A stretch of DNA of 64,000 nt, from the NCBI GenBank assembly GCA_030220185.1, contig JASPKZ010007555.1:62001-126000 (forward strand). The letters run 5' to 3'. A program made the translations under genes and the position numbers. Positions 41,876 through 54,760 of the stretch are shown here, piece after piece (position 1 is the stretch's first letter; every line of letters starts with the position of its first letter). Below the pieces are notes generated by a model that worked only from the letters and a program-made list of their open reading frames with translations, had not been told where the DNA came from and searched no databases. This DNA is from Diploptera punctata (taxonomy: Eukaryota; Arthropoda; Insecta; Blattodea; Blaberidae).

Positions 41876-42584
41876 TTTAACAAAATTTATTTCACATGAG
41901 CAGAGCTTAAATTCTTATTTAATTGAATATTCATTTTCTTGTAAGTTGAAATGCATCTACAAGAACTGTAGCACAAGAGTTAAAAGGGCCAAGGCAAATT
42001 GAAGACTTTCTCAGCATGTGGCATGTAATTGCATGGGAAGTTTTTGTTTTTAATAATGTCCCACACTGTAGTGACACAGACACAATGATCAATATTAAAT
42101 CTTCATTATTAAAATCTCAGATCGTATTTCAGTCTTCATGAAGGAAATATATAAATTAATGAAATGAAAATGAGCAGAAAGACAATCAGATAAACCGATA
42201 TTTGGTTAATTGAGAGATGGATAAATGAGGTTCTACTGTATTCACATGGCTGAGTGGATATCCCTCAAACCTTTTATCGAGAAAAAATTCTATGGTATAA
42301 CCTGAAATCAAACCTTAAATATTACTCAGACATATCCACTCACTATTTTTAGCAATTCTGATTGAGATTATGCTCATGAAAATATTTACAATCTTATTTA
42401 TTAGGCACTAAAAGTAAGCATAATAAAGTCTGTTAATGCCCTACTGGCTGCAATTTTTAATTGATTCACAATCAAACTTGGTATATTATAGCAATGGATT
42501 AAGAAAAGTAAGATCAAGTTTGTTAACTAGAAAAATCAGATCATTAGGAATTAACTAGAAGCTCTAGTGGCTAGAATTTTAATT
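41876..42584. other. Intergenic, nothing recognised
   Basis: AT-rich, no shared repeat. Confidence 0.4.
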
Positions 42585-45010
42585 TTTATTCTTCTTCTTC
42601 CTCCAACCTAGTCTTAGGTCTATAGGTTTGTTATAATCTCTTCCCTGTTGGTCATTAATGAAGCATGGCCTTGGGAACTCATTTGTCGCAAATGATTCAT
42701 CCAGTTGTTCTGGTATCTATGTATGTATTCAATGACCAGTTCTAAACGTAGTTCCTTCAAAATATCATCATTGCGATTGTGATTCCATTTGGTATACCCT
42801 GCTGCATATCTCATTTCACTAGAAGTTATCCTGCTCTCTTCACCTTTCCTCAAAGTCCATGACTCACTGCCGTAGCAAAGTGCAGGTCCTGCTAAGGTTT
42901 TGTATAACCTTATGCTGGTATCTCAAGTACTTAGGAAAATTTTTGGACCAAAGAGAGATGAACAGACAGGTGAATGGAGAAGACTACATAACAATGAACT
43001 ACATGGTCTTTATAGGAAGCCAGACATAATAAGAACAGTTAAGTCTCGTAGACTGCGATGGGCAGGACATGTTGCACATATGGGGAATGAAAGACTTGCA
43101 TGGAAGCTTCTTGTGGGAAAGCCAGAGGGAAAACGCCCAGTTGGTAGACCAAGAATGAGGTGGGAGAATAACATTAACTATGATTTGAGGGAAGTAGATT
43201 ATACAGGAAATGATTGGAAAGCATTAGCTCAGGATAGGGATGTATGGAAAGCTTATGTCTGCGTGGCCATGAACCTATGGGTTCGATAGTGCCAGTGAGT
43301 AAGTAAGTATGCTGGTATCTCTCTGGACTAGTGAAGGTTCCATTACTAAGATTATTATTCCCCTGGTTTTATTAAAATTAATAATTTTATTTATGTCTAT
43401 TTCATCCAAATATGTTAATGTATATCCAAGGTAGTTAAATGAATTTACTCTTTCCAGTATTTTTGAATCTATACAAATTTTGCTACATACACGGCATTTT
43501 CCTTGAAAACTTTTGTTTTCTGTGTATTGATTTTCATGTTGTATTTGATGGCTATTTTGTTAAAATTATATACTGTGTATTGTAATTCATCCTCTGAGGG
43601 CGCCACTAATGCTACATCATCTGTGAAAATTTCACATTTCTATTCAATTGTATATGTCCATGACATTGTTCTCCATTCTCTAACTATCTGATTAATATAT
43701 ATGGTAAATAAAAGTGGTGATAGAGGGCATCCTTGTCTCACTCCTGTATAAATTTCCTGCCATTGTGATACTGCAATTAAATTAGATTTGTACAGGTTCA
43801 ATATCATTTGTTGTGGAACCTGGTCTGTGGCTAATATTTTTAATAGTTTGTTTCTATGTACTCTATCATAAGCCTTTTCCAAATCTAAAAGCAATATGAG
43901 TTTCCACATTGAATTATCTTTGTTTCGCAATTAATAAATTTAATGAAAAATACCCATCACAAGATCTTCCTTTCCGGAAACCATTTTGCTCTTCACGAAC
44001 AAGTTTTCCATAATATTTATGTAATTTGTTCTTAATTATATTAGCAAATATTTTATATCCTGTGTTTAATAAACATATACCTCTGTCATTTTTGCAAGAT
44101 TTTATATCTCCTCTTCTTTTAAAAATTGGCATTACTATTGATTTAGTCCATCTTTTGGGTACATCTTCTCCACTCCAAATTGTGTTTAAAAAAAAAAAAG
44201 AAGAAATCTTTCTAAAAATGTTTTATTTGCATATTTAAATGGTTAAATATCTAATGAATCTTCTCCTGGAGCCTTATTATTTTTCAATTTGTTCATCTTT
44301 GTTTTCCTCTGGAAGTTTAAGAGGTTCTACTGTCTCTGACCATAATTTCTGAAAATATAGTGACCAAGTGTTTATTGAGATAACATTTACCTTAGCATTT
44401 TCTTTCAATTCACTATTTACCATTTTAAAATTAAGTCTATGGTGAACCTATATACATCATTTTCCAAGTAAGCTACAAATTCTTTCCAGTTCTCTCTATA
44501 TTTTTTCCGAACTTCTCTTTTGGCAATTGCTCATTTTCTTTTATATTCTATTTTATCTTCTTCTCTCTGCGTAGAGATATATTTTTTGTATGCCTCTCAT
44601 TTTTCTAATATAACCTTCTTGATTTCATCATCCCATATTCTTATCCCTTTTCCACTTTTTCTTCATACCTAGACTTTCTTATGCTGCCTGATTTAAAATA
44701 TTTTGAAGAGCCTCCCATTCATTCTCTATATTGTCTTGAATTAGTTTGTCTTTCATAATTAAATCTAATCTTCTTTGATATAACCATTTCACGCTTTGGT
44801 CTCTAAAAAGACTTGCTCGAAAAGATTTTTCTTGATTCCTTTGTATATCCTTTTTATTTTTATACCATCTTGGTTTAATCCTTGTTGGGCTAAGAGATTT
44901 CTCGGCCTCGTAATACCCTTGAATCAAATATATCTGCAATTTTGTTGTTATATAATATATAATCCACAATTGTCTATGGCATCGTTTCCCAACCTTGGTT
45001 CGCAAAATAT
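42585..45010 (-). pseudogene. LINE-B, second copy, interrupted by LINE-A
   Basis: Minus-strand order: RIKPRWYKNKKDIQRNQEKS (about 44880), RRLDLIMKDKLIQDNIENEW, MPIFKRRGDIKSCKNDRGIC (44132), NGFRKGRSCDGYFSLNLLIA, LLLDLEKAYDRVHRNKLLKI, GVRQGCPLSPLLFTIYINQI (about 43740), then YAAGYTKWNHNRNDDILKEL (about 42800). The A-to-B motif order of a non-LTR reverse transcriptase is clear; the FADD region is degraded. A LINE-A 3' fragment sits at 42925-43307. Confidence 0.85.
42925..43307 (+). mobile_element. LINE-A 3' fragment with 14-bp target duplication
   Basis: tatgctggtatctc at 42911-42924 and 43308-43321. The plus strand is open for 129 codons (42900-43289): QVLRKIFGPKRDEQTGEWRR, MGNERLAWKLLVGKPEGKRP, VGRPRMRWENNINYDLREVD and WKALAQDRDVWKAYVCVAMN. 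It ends in agtgagtaagtaag, the family's short tail repeat. A severely 5'-truncated but intact and therefore young LINE copy. Confidence 0.92.
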
Positions 45011-45887
45011 TTCAAGGAGTTTGACCTAACTTTTCCGTAATAACAGGTTTTGAGGTTAGGCCTATTATTGTTTCCTTTATTTCTGCAGCATTGTAATAAT
45101 AATATTATTATTTTAAAATTAAATTATCCCTATTATGACACTTGCTGCATATGTGTAACACTGGGAATTTATCACATTATTTCCACAATAAATTAATATT
45201 TACTGCAAATACCTGATTTACAGTTATGTAAAAATGTTAGGAATGCATTTGATTTTGCTATCACTATGCCTACATGTTGTGTAAGGGACATTCCATACGA
45301 AATCGGCAAAAAAAATTGTGAAAATTGAACTCACATCTTTAAAAGTTTACAATTTTTCTTCAGTGAAACTATATGATATACTGAATATCTGAACCGATTT
45401 TCAGGTCTTCGTTTGATGTAATTAAATAGTAATAGAGCTGTCAAATTATTGTATTGTTTTAAAAAGTCTATTTTATAAAATAAATTTCTCGAAGTATAAC
45501 TACTCCCTCAACTTGGGAAGATAATCACATTATAGATGATTTTATGCTCTATCGCTTGAAAATTAGTATGCTAATATTTACGTTTTTCCGAAGGGGGTAA
45601 ATGCAATTGACCTTTCCCACCAACAATTTTATAAAATCAAAAAATACCAGATTATTATCTGATGACCAGTTAATTGATTGTAATTAGTATTAAAGTGGAG
45701 GGATGAAAGGAAACTACCAAAAATAATTATTTTCCCTAAAGTCTCCTATGTGTAGACTGCCTGCAATACCTTTCACGTGAGTAAAGATCGCTCGCTCGTA
45801 CATACAATGACAGAGCTACTTGATAATAGTCCTTTGTGCACTTCTAAACATTGTTATTGTTATTATCATTACTATTATTACATCATC
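45011..45887. other. Intergenic, nothing recognised
   Basis: AT-rich. Confidence 0.4.
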
Positions 45888-46030
45888 ATCTTTGTGGACT
45901 AGTGGTTACTCTACATGCCTCCGATTCCGAGGTTCGTGGGTTCAAACTCGTTAGGAATCGATGGAATTTTAAAGGTGTAACAATTCTGTATGTAGCTTTC
46001 CCAGAGGGAAGGAAATCCATGAGTCTCATG
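45888..46030 (+). repeat. SINE family S4, head fragment
   Basis: tttgtggactagtggttact and B box gggttcaaactcg match the head of the 36391 copy; the body decays after about 140 bases. Confidence 0.65.
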
Positions 46031-47520
46031 TCGTAGATTTATGAAGAAGAACCTCATGCTTGAAATAAATTGCTACAAAATGATCTCACATGTTGGTGAG
46101 CATCGTTCAATGTAACAATCTTTATTGATATCTCCAGTAGGTGTTTAATTTTGTGTTGTTTTTGGCTAATGTATAGTTTAATTTAAATTACTAAGCACGT
46201 ACAAATTCAATCTTATATGCGTATTAAAAATTATTTTCAAAAGAGTAGTTTGTAATGTGTTGTAATATTCTGTACTTGTACACTACACTAACGTCTGATG
46301 GTGAATTTTGCAAGTAATGTTAAGCTATCGATAATAATTTATAACAATTTTCATGCTATTACAAGTAATATTTAAGAGGTATAAATATATTTTATTGGCT
46401 TTGGCATCACTTACTGATCTTGCATCCCCTACTCATGACATATCAAGGATGATATTAAAATGCACGATATAAGTTAAACTATTGTTATATGTGACACTTA
46501 AAATGATGAGGTGCATTAAACACGCACTGATTTAAATTAACTGTCTACTAAAAAATCGAGAATTGTTTATGGAGAAGCAGATATATAAGGAAGACTTGCT
46601 GATTCTGCATTGTTATCGTTTGATAGGAAGTGGTACGAGTATTAAAATATTCGGTTTTATTTGGAAGGTTATCTTATAACAACACTATTTCATCATAGCT
46701 TTCAGTGTGTAATACAGTACACTGAATAAAACATTATTTTAAGATTGAAATTAGTAATTATAACATAATAAAAATCTATACCAGTTTATTCAATTAATGA
46801 TGTAAGAGTTTTTATTATAACATTAGATTTAAATTCAATCAATCATAGTGTTCTGCCCAAGAGCAGGTTTTTCACTGCAAACGCAGCATTCTCCACTCTT
46901 TCCTTAACTCAGCCTTCCTTTTTGTATCTGAATACAAACCATTTATTTTAATATTGTCTATCATCTGATGAGATTTAAATTGTGATGAAAAAAAAATTGT
47001 ATCAAAATAAATAATTTATTTAATAATTCACAGTAAACGTAAGTAACAGAACTCGTTACTTCTCGCTTCAGCAATTAAATTCCATAAATAAACATCTACT
47101 GCGTAAGAATTAAAATATCGCCACTTTTTATAAATTAACGATACTGTTCCATTAAGCAGAACATATAACATCAGGCATGCACTTTTGAAGGAAGTCTGTT
47201 AATATTTTTCGTTGCATATATTTACAGTTATTTTATTTTATATTTTGTACAAACTGCCCACTTAATTACAAAAATCACACATTAATATATATATATATAT
47301 ATATATATATTCTGAAAGAAATGTTATAATGTAATGTAGAGAGTGAAACTATGCATTAATAAGTGTATTCAGTCATTTTTTGGACGATAGAATTTACAAC
47401 GTGCGGACAATCCACACTTAGAAGCTATCAAGAATGAATTGTTTACATATAAGTAGTGGAAAAACAGTAATGTGTTCATATAAGCAGAACAATAGAACTT
47501 TTCAAATGATTTAAATAATC
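46031..47520. other. Intergenic, AT-rich, with TA microsatellite at 47285-47310
   Basis: No frames, no shared repeats. A run of thirteen TA units is the only structure seen. Confidence 0.45.
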
Positions 47521-47534
47521 TACTAGATTTAATG

Positions 47535-47836
47535 GGGGCACGCCGTAGCGTAGTGGTTAAGGCACTGAGCTACAAGCCGGAGGGTCGAGGGTTCAAGTCC
47601 CGTTGGGTCAGGATTTTTAAACTGACCCAAACCCTCTGGCGGCACTATGGCCCTGGGGTCGACTCAGCCTCTAACGGAAATGAGTACCAGACGCTTGTTC
47701 TGGGGGTAAAGACGGCCGTCACGCAGGGCTGACAACCCGGCTGACACAAAGTGCCGATTGTCTAGAAAAAGTGGGAGCCTTAACCTCCTACTACCCCAAG
47801 GGCCTCCGGGCCTGTTGTGGGATCACTTTACTTTTT
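47535..47836 (+). repeat. SINE family S1, youngest copy, 14-bp target duplication
   Basis: tactagatttaatg at 47521-47534 and 47837-47850. Head gccgtagcgtagtggttaag, B box gggttcaagtccc; 302 bp with few differences from the inferred consensus of the other copies. Confidence 0.92.
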
Positions 47837-47850
47837 TACTAGATTTAATG

Positions 47851-49185
47851 AGAGTTGAAAAAATCACTGATAAAGCAGGCCAGCTGTTTCAGTAAAAACT
47901 ATGCGTGCAACCTTGGTTGTGAAGCGAAACAGCTCTTCTTTGATCTGCCAGGTTTTAAACGAAAATAGAATAAAAAACACATATATTGTCTGAACTATTC
48001 ATCCCTCCAAGAAGGTAATTGCTGGAAATTAATCCTTATTACATGAGTAATATCCTGTATTTTTTTCGTTTTCATTTTTTGATATTTACTGAAGTAAACC
48101 ACCCTAAAATAGAAAACTAACACCAAAAATAAAAATATCCTAATTATAAAAATAACATCCTTAAACTACATATCACCTATATATAAATATGTTTGAAACA
48201 AATTTTTGCTGTTTACTGTTTCGGAAATATTAGTTAGTAAAAAAATGTTTTAAGTTTATCATATTTACGATAATTTTAGATCGTCATAACTATGAACGTA
48301 TAAATTATATTTTGATATTAAATACGTTTATAAATTTATTCACTATATTTAGGGATACATAAAATTAAAAAAATAAATTGCAAGAGTTTTTTGCTGTCCG
48401 ATTTAATATGGATTATCCCGTAACTTTTAAGCCACAACTAGAGTAACTTCAGGTTTTAACCGTTAACCCATCAGCGAGGACATTTAAACATGGCGTTCCT
48501 TTCCCAGATGCAGGACGTGTTGATACACCTGGACTTTTAAATATCCAAATGCAGATTGTCATACATTACGCGTTGATATATCTATGATTTTCAAGGCCTA
48601 TACGGAGTTTGTAAAACATTCTGGAGAACTTTTTTTCTTGCTGTGGTAGAGAAATCTCCCCCTCATGTTATGACATAATTTACGACAGGCATGTGGAGTG
48701 AGTTAGCTACTTATTAGTGAAAGGAGAAACTCTTTTGTATTTTTTTTTCTTCAGCTACGCCCTTCTTTCGAACTAGTGAATGCCCTATTTTGCCGAAAAG
48801 AAAGATCTGTAAAGTGTCCCACTGTGTGGTCTCATAACTAACCTTTCTTTCAAAACCGACGTGGATCTTGTGTTTATAGACAAAAATCACGTCTCAGACA
48901 TTTCCAACTTCTAAAACAAATTTACGTGGCGAATTTGATGTGTAGAATTATAAAAAAAAAATTAAAAATATAATAGAGGGATAATAGTAATAATAATAAT
49001 AATAATGATACTAAAAATAAAATTAGAAATAATAATAATAGCAATAATAGTAATGTATGTACCCCAACGGGAGTTTATTAACCAAGATAATCCATTCAAC
49101 AAGTTTCCGTAATTATATAAATGAATTTATATCAAATAAAATTTAGATTCTCCAACTTTTATAAATATTGTACATAGTGAATCTG
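47851..49185. other. Intergenic with TAA microsatellite at 48986-49010
   Basis: AT-rich sequence, no gene or repeat recognised beyond the simple repeat. Confidence 0.45.
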
Positions 49186-49303
49186 AGTAGATTATACAGG
49201 GAATGATTGGAAAGCATTAGCTCAGGATAGGGATGTATGGAGAGCTTATGTCCGCGCGGCCATGACCCTACGGGTTCGATAGTGCCAGTGAGTAAGTAAG
49301 TAA
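49186..49303 (+). repeat. LINE-A extreme 3' end
   Basis: gagtagattatacaggg through gatagtgccagtgagtaagt matches 43190-43305 almost exactly. Confidence 0.85.
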
Positions 49304-49544
49304 GATGTGTGGAATTATGAAAATCTTTAATTTAAAAATATGAATGAAGGATAAATAGATAAAGTTTAGAATTATAAATTATAAGTAAACCTTTAGCAAC
49401 AATTTAAAAATTGAATGCATTTTAACTTATATATTGATGAAAGTATTAGGAAATCTCCATCTACAATTAAATATAACTTGTAATTAACCGATGAAAGATG
49501 CCATTCTATATCATTCTTTGTTTCGTTACTATATTCTATAGTGT
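49304..49544. other. Intergenic, nothing recognised
   Basis: AT-rich. Confidence 0.4.
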
Positions 49545-49752
49545 TCTGTTCTAGTACAGGTCTTTCACTGTAATCATAGAATTTTCATGCTATGATTGCT
49601 GCTTCATTAGGGAATTATGGTGTGGTAGCTTCCCACCCAGGGGGATGATATTGATGGTAACAATGGTGATAAAAGCTAGATGATGTCCATGGACCGTTTG
49701 GGCCTCAAAGCCCACTGCATGACAAGACAGTATTCCACCTCGAGACCACAGA
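49545..49752 (-). repeat. SINE family S2, internally deleted
   Basis: Minus strand: head gtggtctcgaggtggaatac at the right, 3' end at the left near 49545. About 80 bases of the middle are missing compared with 26588. Confidence 0.7.
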
Positions 49753-49879
49753 TATAATAATTAATATTTTATTAACCCTTTCATTTTATTTGTTTTTATT
49801 TATTGACACTTACACTTATTTGCCAACATGTCAACAAGATACATGTGGTTAGCACATCACCTCAATGAGAGATCTATTA

Positions 49880-50560
49880 GGAAATTGAGGTGTATTGAGC
49901 AAGTATCTGACCTAGGATATCCAAAAGCAATATTAAATTTTGCTGAAATAAGTCCCGATAATATTCACAAGACACTGGAAATGTCTCTGTGTACATTTGA
50001 TGTTTAATTCTTCAGGTAGGTACATTTTAGATGTTTTGTGAAGACTGTAGTGAGAAGGGCGGCCTTGAAGGGAACTGATATGTTTCATAACATTTTCAAC
50101 AGCCTCAGTTGTCTTTTCCATGAGTCTATTAGAATAAGCACCTCTCCGGTCAATAGGAGCATGCCCAATAGTAGAAAGGGATTTCTTGACTGTTAACATA
50201 TTCTGCACACTCATGAAGACTTTGTAACAAACTGGAATTTCAACAGCTTTTACATCCCTCTGTACACGTACTTTGTAAGAGTAAGAGTGGTCTCTGAGGT
50301 TGCTATCTTCTTCATTTCACTGGCAAAACTGAAATTAGTGAACACAAATGTGCACTCTGTACATTCTTATCTCCCAGTAAATTGAATTCACGAATTAATA
50401 CATTACGTTCATTTTTGAAATGTTTGTGTAACACTGTTTCTTGCATTTGCAATCTTCACCAGGAACATGACTCATCACTCTTATGCGTTTACTCGCATCA
50501 TGGATTCTACCATGCTTAGGTATTTTCTTTCACCTACTCTGATGAACTGTACGAGTAACA
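49880..50560 (-). pseudogene. Remnant of an unidentified transposon-associated frame
   Basis: The minus strand at 50214-49933 reads MSVQNMLTVKKSLSTIGHAP, IDRRGAYSNRLMEKTTEAVE, then HISSLQGRPSHYSLHKTSKM and YLPEELNIKCTQRHFQCLV. The order DRRG, then HYS and YLP..LN resembles an arthropod repeat-associated protein domain I have no firm name for. No complete gene or splice structure can be drawn, and the rest of the stretch is frame-broken. Could also be an old host gene fragment. Confidence 0.35.
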
Positions 50561-50577
50561 TTAACACTTGATTCCAT

Positions 50578-50815
50578 ATTAAATTAAAAGATTCTTACCT
50601 CTCCTCACATTATTCTGTTAAGTAGATCGCGATCTTCGAAGAAGTGATTCTTCCGAGCGACATAACACCGGTCAACAACAGTGTACTGAAGATGGGCCTG
50701 CTATAGGCCTGAAATCGCGATCTACTTAACAGAATAATGTGAGGAGAGGTAAGAATCTTTTAATTTAATATTGAATTGAACCTCACAGTGATAATTCCTA
50801 TATAAAAAAAGGTTA
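50578..50815 (+). mobile_element. Hammerhead palindrome, 238 bp, 12-bp target duplication
   Basis: acttgattccat at 50566-50577 and 50816-50827. Arms from attaaattaaaagattctta inward, right arm with an intact ribozyme, left arm with a degraded one. Tail gaacctcacagtgataattc. Confidence 0.88.
50681..50727 (+). ncRNA. Hammerhead ribozyme, canonical core
   Basis: Stem I GUA/UAC, CUGAAGA, stem II GGGCC/GGCCU, GAAA, stem III UCGCGA, UC. Confidence 0.72.
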
Positions 50816-50827
50816 ACTTGATTCCAT

Positions 50828-51150
50828 GTTGAAAAATAAATTGCTTGTCTACACACCAGTAAAAAAAGGCTTCATTGAACAACAATGCAGTTTACTACCA
50901 TTAAAAATAAGTGCCACAACAATGCATAGGTATGTAACAAGTTTAAAAAACCCCAAGCTGACCAACATATAAAAAGTTCATACTCTCCAGAAGCAGTGCA
51001 AAATTACTCTCATTTAAATTGTATATGGACTCTGATTGTTTTTCCATTTGACAGTGGACTACGATTGTTTTTCCCCTGGACACTTTATTTCAATGCTGAT
51101 TTTTAATGGATTACGAGTGAGTTTATCCACGTATGAACCTCTTGGAATAT
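50828..51150. other. Intergenic, nothing recognised
   Basis: No frames of interest. Confidence 0.4.
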
Positions 51151-51445
51151 AGTACTAGGTACATACAATCCATTGGTACCAGAATCTCAAATTTCACCAA
51201 AAGTTGTTTTCAAATGCTGGGCCTTGGCACCGAAGCCATTAGCGTTCTTGCTCTCCAATATTTCTCTATTGTGGATCCAACAGGTAATACTTCACAGGTT
51301 TGTAGGTGTTCTTCATTCATTTCTTCGTCTTTATTGCATAGAGGACAATTTGGATTCGTGTAGATTCCTATTTTATATAAATGTTTGGCCAAAATTTCAT
51401 CAAAAGTGGACTTTGATTGTTTTTCCCCTGTACTCTTCATATTTA
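51150..51445 (-). pseudogene. LINE C-terminal zinc-finger fragment
   Basis: Minus strand: KSTFDEILAKHLYKIGIYTN then PNCPLCNKDEEMNEEHLQTC and YWRARTLMA. The C-X2-C...H-X4-C pattern is the end of a LINE reverse-transcriptase protein. Different from the fragment at 17800. Confidence 0.6.
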
Positions 51446-52268
51446 CTAAATTATATATTTGTACTTTTTACAATAGTATTTCCACCCATATATTACCAAA
51501 GTAAGCCAAGGACAGAATAATTTATAGGCATTTATCCACCATGGTAACTTTCTTCTTGAGACAGCTTCACAGGAAACGGGAATGTATATGGAAAGAGGAA
51601 ATTATTTTGTTCTTGTCGAACTTTCAATGCAAGGCCAATTACAAAGACAATGTCAAAATTATTGCAATTGGCCCCATTGTTGTAAAGAATAAAATTTAAT
51701 GACATTGTTTTTCCTGGTAACTTTATTGATAAATGCTTAGATTGAAGATATGGATTTAACACAGGCCAGTACAAATTTTATTATTCTTAGCGGATACATC
51801 AACCAGCTTAAAAAAAAATTAAATAAGATGTTTACAGACTGTCAAATTATTGAAAGATTTTTGCCTATGAGGTAAGGCAAACTTAAAATGCATACAACTG
51901 AAGAAAGAAGAAAAAACACAAAATTGAAAAAATGACATTTCTAGGTTTTTGGCAACTGCTATTTAAGTTATATTTCTTGTTCAACATAATCAAAAACAAA
52001 ACATCCAAATGCATCAATTATTTTCATTCATGTCTATAAAAATAGTAAACAGTCCTCTAGTATGCACTCCACCCACACGTCGCACATCTAACACTCAACT
52101 CAAATATTCTAACTTTTTCTCAAATACATCCCCAATCTTAAAGAAGTTATTCATTTCAACATATGTACTTTTTTATAACATTTTCAGCATCAAGTATGTA
52201 AATATACAAGGCAAACGTGATTTATTTTGCTGTACTTTAATTTTTGCACTGAAACAAACACAAAATAT
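51446..52268 (-). promoter_or_regulatory. Probable ran 3' untranslated region and downstream sequence
   Basis: No coding features follow the ran stop. AATAAA on the minus strand is found at 52221-52226 and again near 51776 and 51722; which is used cannot be told from sequence. Confidence 0.4.
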
Positions 52269-52313
52269 TTAGAGATCTTCATCATCTTCTGGGAGAGCAG
52301 TCTCTTGAGCTTC
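52269..52313 (-). CDS. ran: Ran GTPase, last coding exon (acidic C-terminal tail)
   Basis: On the minus strand this 45-nt exon reads EAQETALPEDDEDL followed by TAA. It is the acidic C-terminal switch of Ran, which in known Ran structures packs on the G domain in the GDP state and is released in the GTP state. The acceptor is GTTACAG directly before GAA. It joins in phase 0 to the exon ending IEKDLK at 58871. Only 14 residues are encoded, so the regulatory tail has its own exon, 6.6 kb from the rest. Downstream, TTTATT at 52221-52226 reads AATAAA on this strand and is a candidate polyadenylation signal. Confidence 0.93.
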   Translation of the reverse strand, partial: EAQETALPEDDEDL

Positions 52314-52519
52314 CTGTAACACACAAAAAATCAATTACAAAAATGACAAATCCTTATGATTACCGATTTACCTAAAAGTACACGGAATTTGTTTTTTCAT
52401 TCTACAAAATATATCCCTTTAGCTTACAATTTAGGTCATTAATTACAATAATAAAGTAGGAAGGTACCAAGATACCTATACTGACAGTGCAAATTATTTG
52501 TATCTATTAGGTAGGTGCT

Positions 52520-52543
52520 AAGAGAGAGAGAGAGAGAGAGAGA
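52520..52543. repeat. AG microsatellite
   Basis: Twelve AG units in the last ran intron. Confidence 0.9.
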
Positions 52544-52564
52544 AAAAAATGCACGACTATATAA

Positions 52565-52855
52565 AAACTTTCTGCACTCGTGTCCTAGTCAGGGTTGGGT
52601 TGAGGGTGAGATGCGATGAAACCCCTTACATTGGAGGTTTGTGAATGACAAGGATGCTAACCAATCATGGCTCATTCACCTCACAGGAGCAGATGAAATT
52701 AAATAATTCAAAATGAACGAGATGAGCATGGAGAAATGAAATTTGTGGCAGGGGAAAACCAGAGAAATGCCAAGAACCCCATGGAGCAACTGAGACCCAA
52801 GTGAATAGAGATGAACATCTGACCGCTTGTGCCATGGAGCCTCCCAGAAATGTGT
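52565..52855 (-). repeat. SINE family S6
   Basis: On minus, the head lies near 52855 (ggctccatggcacaagcggt, with an A-box-like end) and the body includes gaatgagccatgattggtta. Related sequence at 6835-6945 and 53330-53680. Confidence 0.6.
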
Positions 52856-53329
52856 GATTGTGTGTGCTAATGAAAGAAGGATGGTTCGATAAGTAGATGG
52901 CAAAAACAAGTGGATCCAGTTAGTATGGCAACATTGCCTTTGTGTTCAACTTCTGAGTCCTGTTGTCCTGGATTGCAATGTGATGAAGAAGACAGGTCAT
53001 GATTCCTGGCAGGATGACATTAGTACTTTATCCATTGGACATGTCCAATAACAAACCATTCAAGGGCACAAATTGGATGATGATTACAGGGACTAGACCC
53101 TGTTCCGAGGTTTCACTTGGCTGCATAAATGAGGTCAAAATATAAACTCAACCACACAACATGTAGTCTGAAGGAAGTTATTAACAATTACTTTTAATAA
53201 TCTTCGGTTCTTTATTCAGACTAGGTGGACAGACTGCCCTGAGAATTGCGACCTGGAAGATCTATCCCAGTATATTATGGATGAATGCAATAAATCTACT
53301 ATATTAAGTTGAAGGTTGTCTTCTAGATG

Positions 53330-53680
53330 TGGTACATCAGGTTTTCTTCTTTCATGACACACAGCCATTTTTGGGTTGGGTCCATTGCCACGAGGAGGGA
53401 CTACAACTTTCCTGTTAGCCCATTCTGGCTTTTTTTATTGCTCAGATGAGCTAGCACTTGGCGACCACCCCACTAGATCCCCACAATCACATATTTTCAA
53501 CACCTGGGATGCCAACCAAACTATTTTTCTTAACATGAGATGAGGTGAAGGAAGAATGTAAGTGGGATGAAATTTGGGAAACAGGAGAATCCCAGTATGG
53601 CCCACCACCAGGATTTGAACCTGGAATTCCAGTTGGGGCAGGTGTGCATTCTAGCCACATGTATACCGAGATACTTTTTA
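53330..53680 (-). repeat. SINE family S6-like, tRNA head at 53596-53680
   Basis: Minus-strand B box ccaggttcaaatcctgg and A-box-like gtggctagaatg. The body shares the atgagatgaggtgaagg and gggatgaaatttgggaaac blocks with the 52565 copy. Confidence 0.55.
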
Positions 53681-54749
53681 ATTATCTTACCATATGATTA
53701 GAGACTGGTCAAGAAGCTCTCTATAAATGGGAACCTATAGGAGGCAGAGCAGTAGGAAGACCAAAGATCAGATGACAAATGAATGATCTGAAGAAAATGA
53801 AAGTGACTAATTTGAACATGGCAAGAGACAGATTGGCATGGAGGATTGTTGAGAAGGCCAAAACTTTCACTTTTGAAGTTGTTGTGCCTTAAGATATTCA
53901 CAAACTGTGAAAAATGTTGAAGAGTAAATAAGAGGTGCAGCAAGTAGCACTATGAATATTTTATTGAGAAATAAAAAAAAATGTTTTACCAGAGACGAGC
54001 TTACTCTGGTCCGTATCAATTGTACAGATGCAAGATCAATTAAACTGAATACATCCGATCTTTAACGCTGAAGATCAATGTGATGCAACATAAATAGTAG
54101 GAAAATAAAATTGCAGAAATGTAAAATTGAGGATTTTAATACATTGAACATAGGGAAACTGAAGGAACCTTTAAAGAATGTTGTATAAAGTGGGAAAATG
54201 TTAAATGCGGGAACGTAAAAGCTAGGTAATACTGTTTTGTAACCTGTGGTCTGTTCCAACGTAACTGAAATTAAATAAATAAATATATATATATACATAT
54301 ATATATAAAAGAAAATATGCTATGAAACATCTTCTTCCTTTCATGTGATAGATCTAGTGGTCTGTTACGGTCTCAATCCGTTTGAAACATAATTCACCAA
54401 AATTAACTTAAAAGGAAAATTAGCAAAATGAGGGTCTCTATTGGGAGATGTAAGAGACTGGTCTTAGCAGATCTGTAACCATTAGTATTAGTAGAAAGTG
54501 GGATATGACACCCGATCCTCCATTTATAAGCTAGGAATACAGCAAATTCCTGAGCAAGTCTAATTTTTTTCAGGTTAACTGAAGAACATGTCTATCTTTT
54601 GTTAATTGAATCCTATGTATTCAGTTCAGTAGTAGGAAAACAAGGCTGCTAGAACATTTTTTTTAAATTTCGGGTTTCACGTAAAACCCCCATTCCAAGG
54701 TCAGATTCTACCTTTTTTGGAGAACACCACTCTCCTTTATGTTAATAGG
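53681..54749. other. ran intron, mostly nothing recognised
   Basis: 53700-53890 may be a decayed LINE C-terminus on plus (gaagaccaaagatcagatg... RPKIR-like, then RDRLAWR-like). A TA-rich run lies at 54282-54308. The rest is unremarkable. Confidence 0.35.
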
Positions 54750-54760
54750 ATATATCAAGT

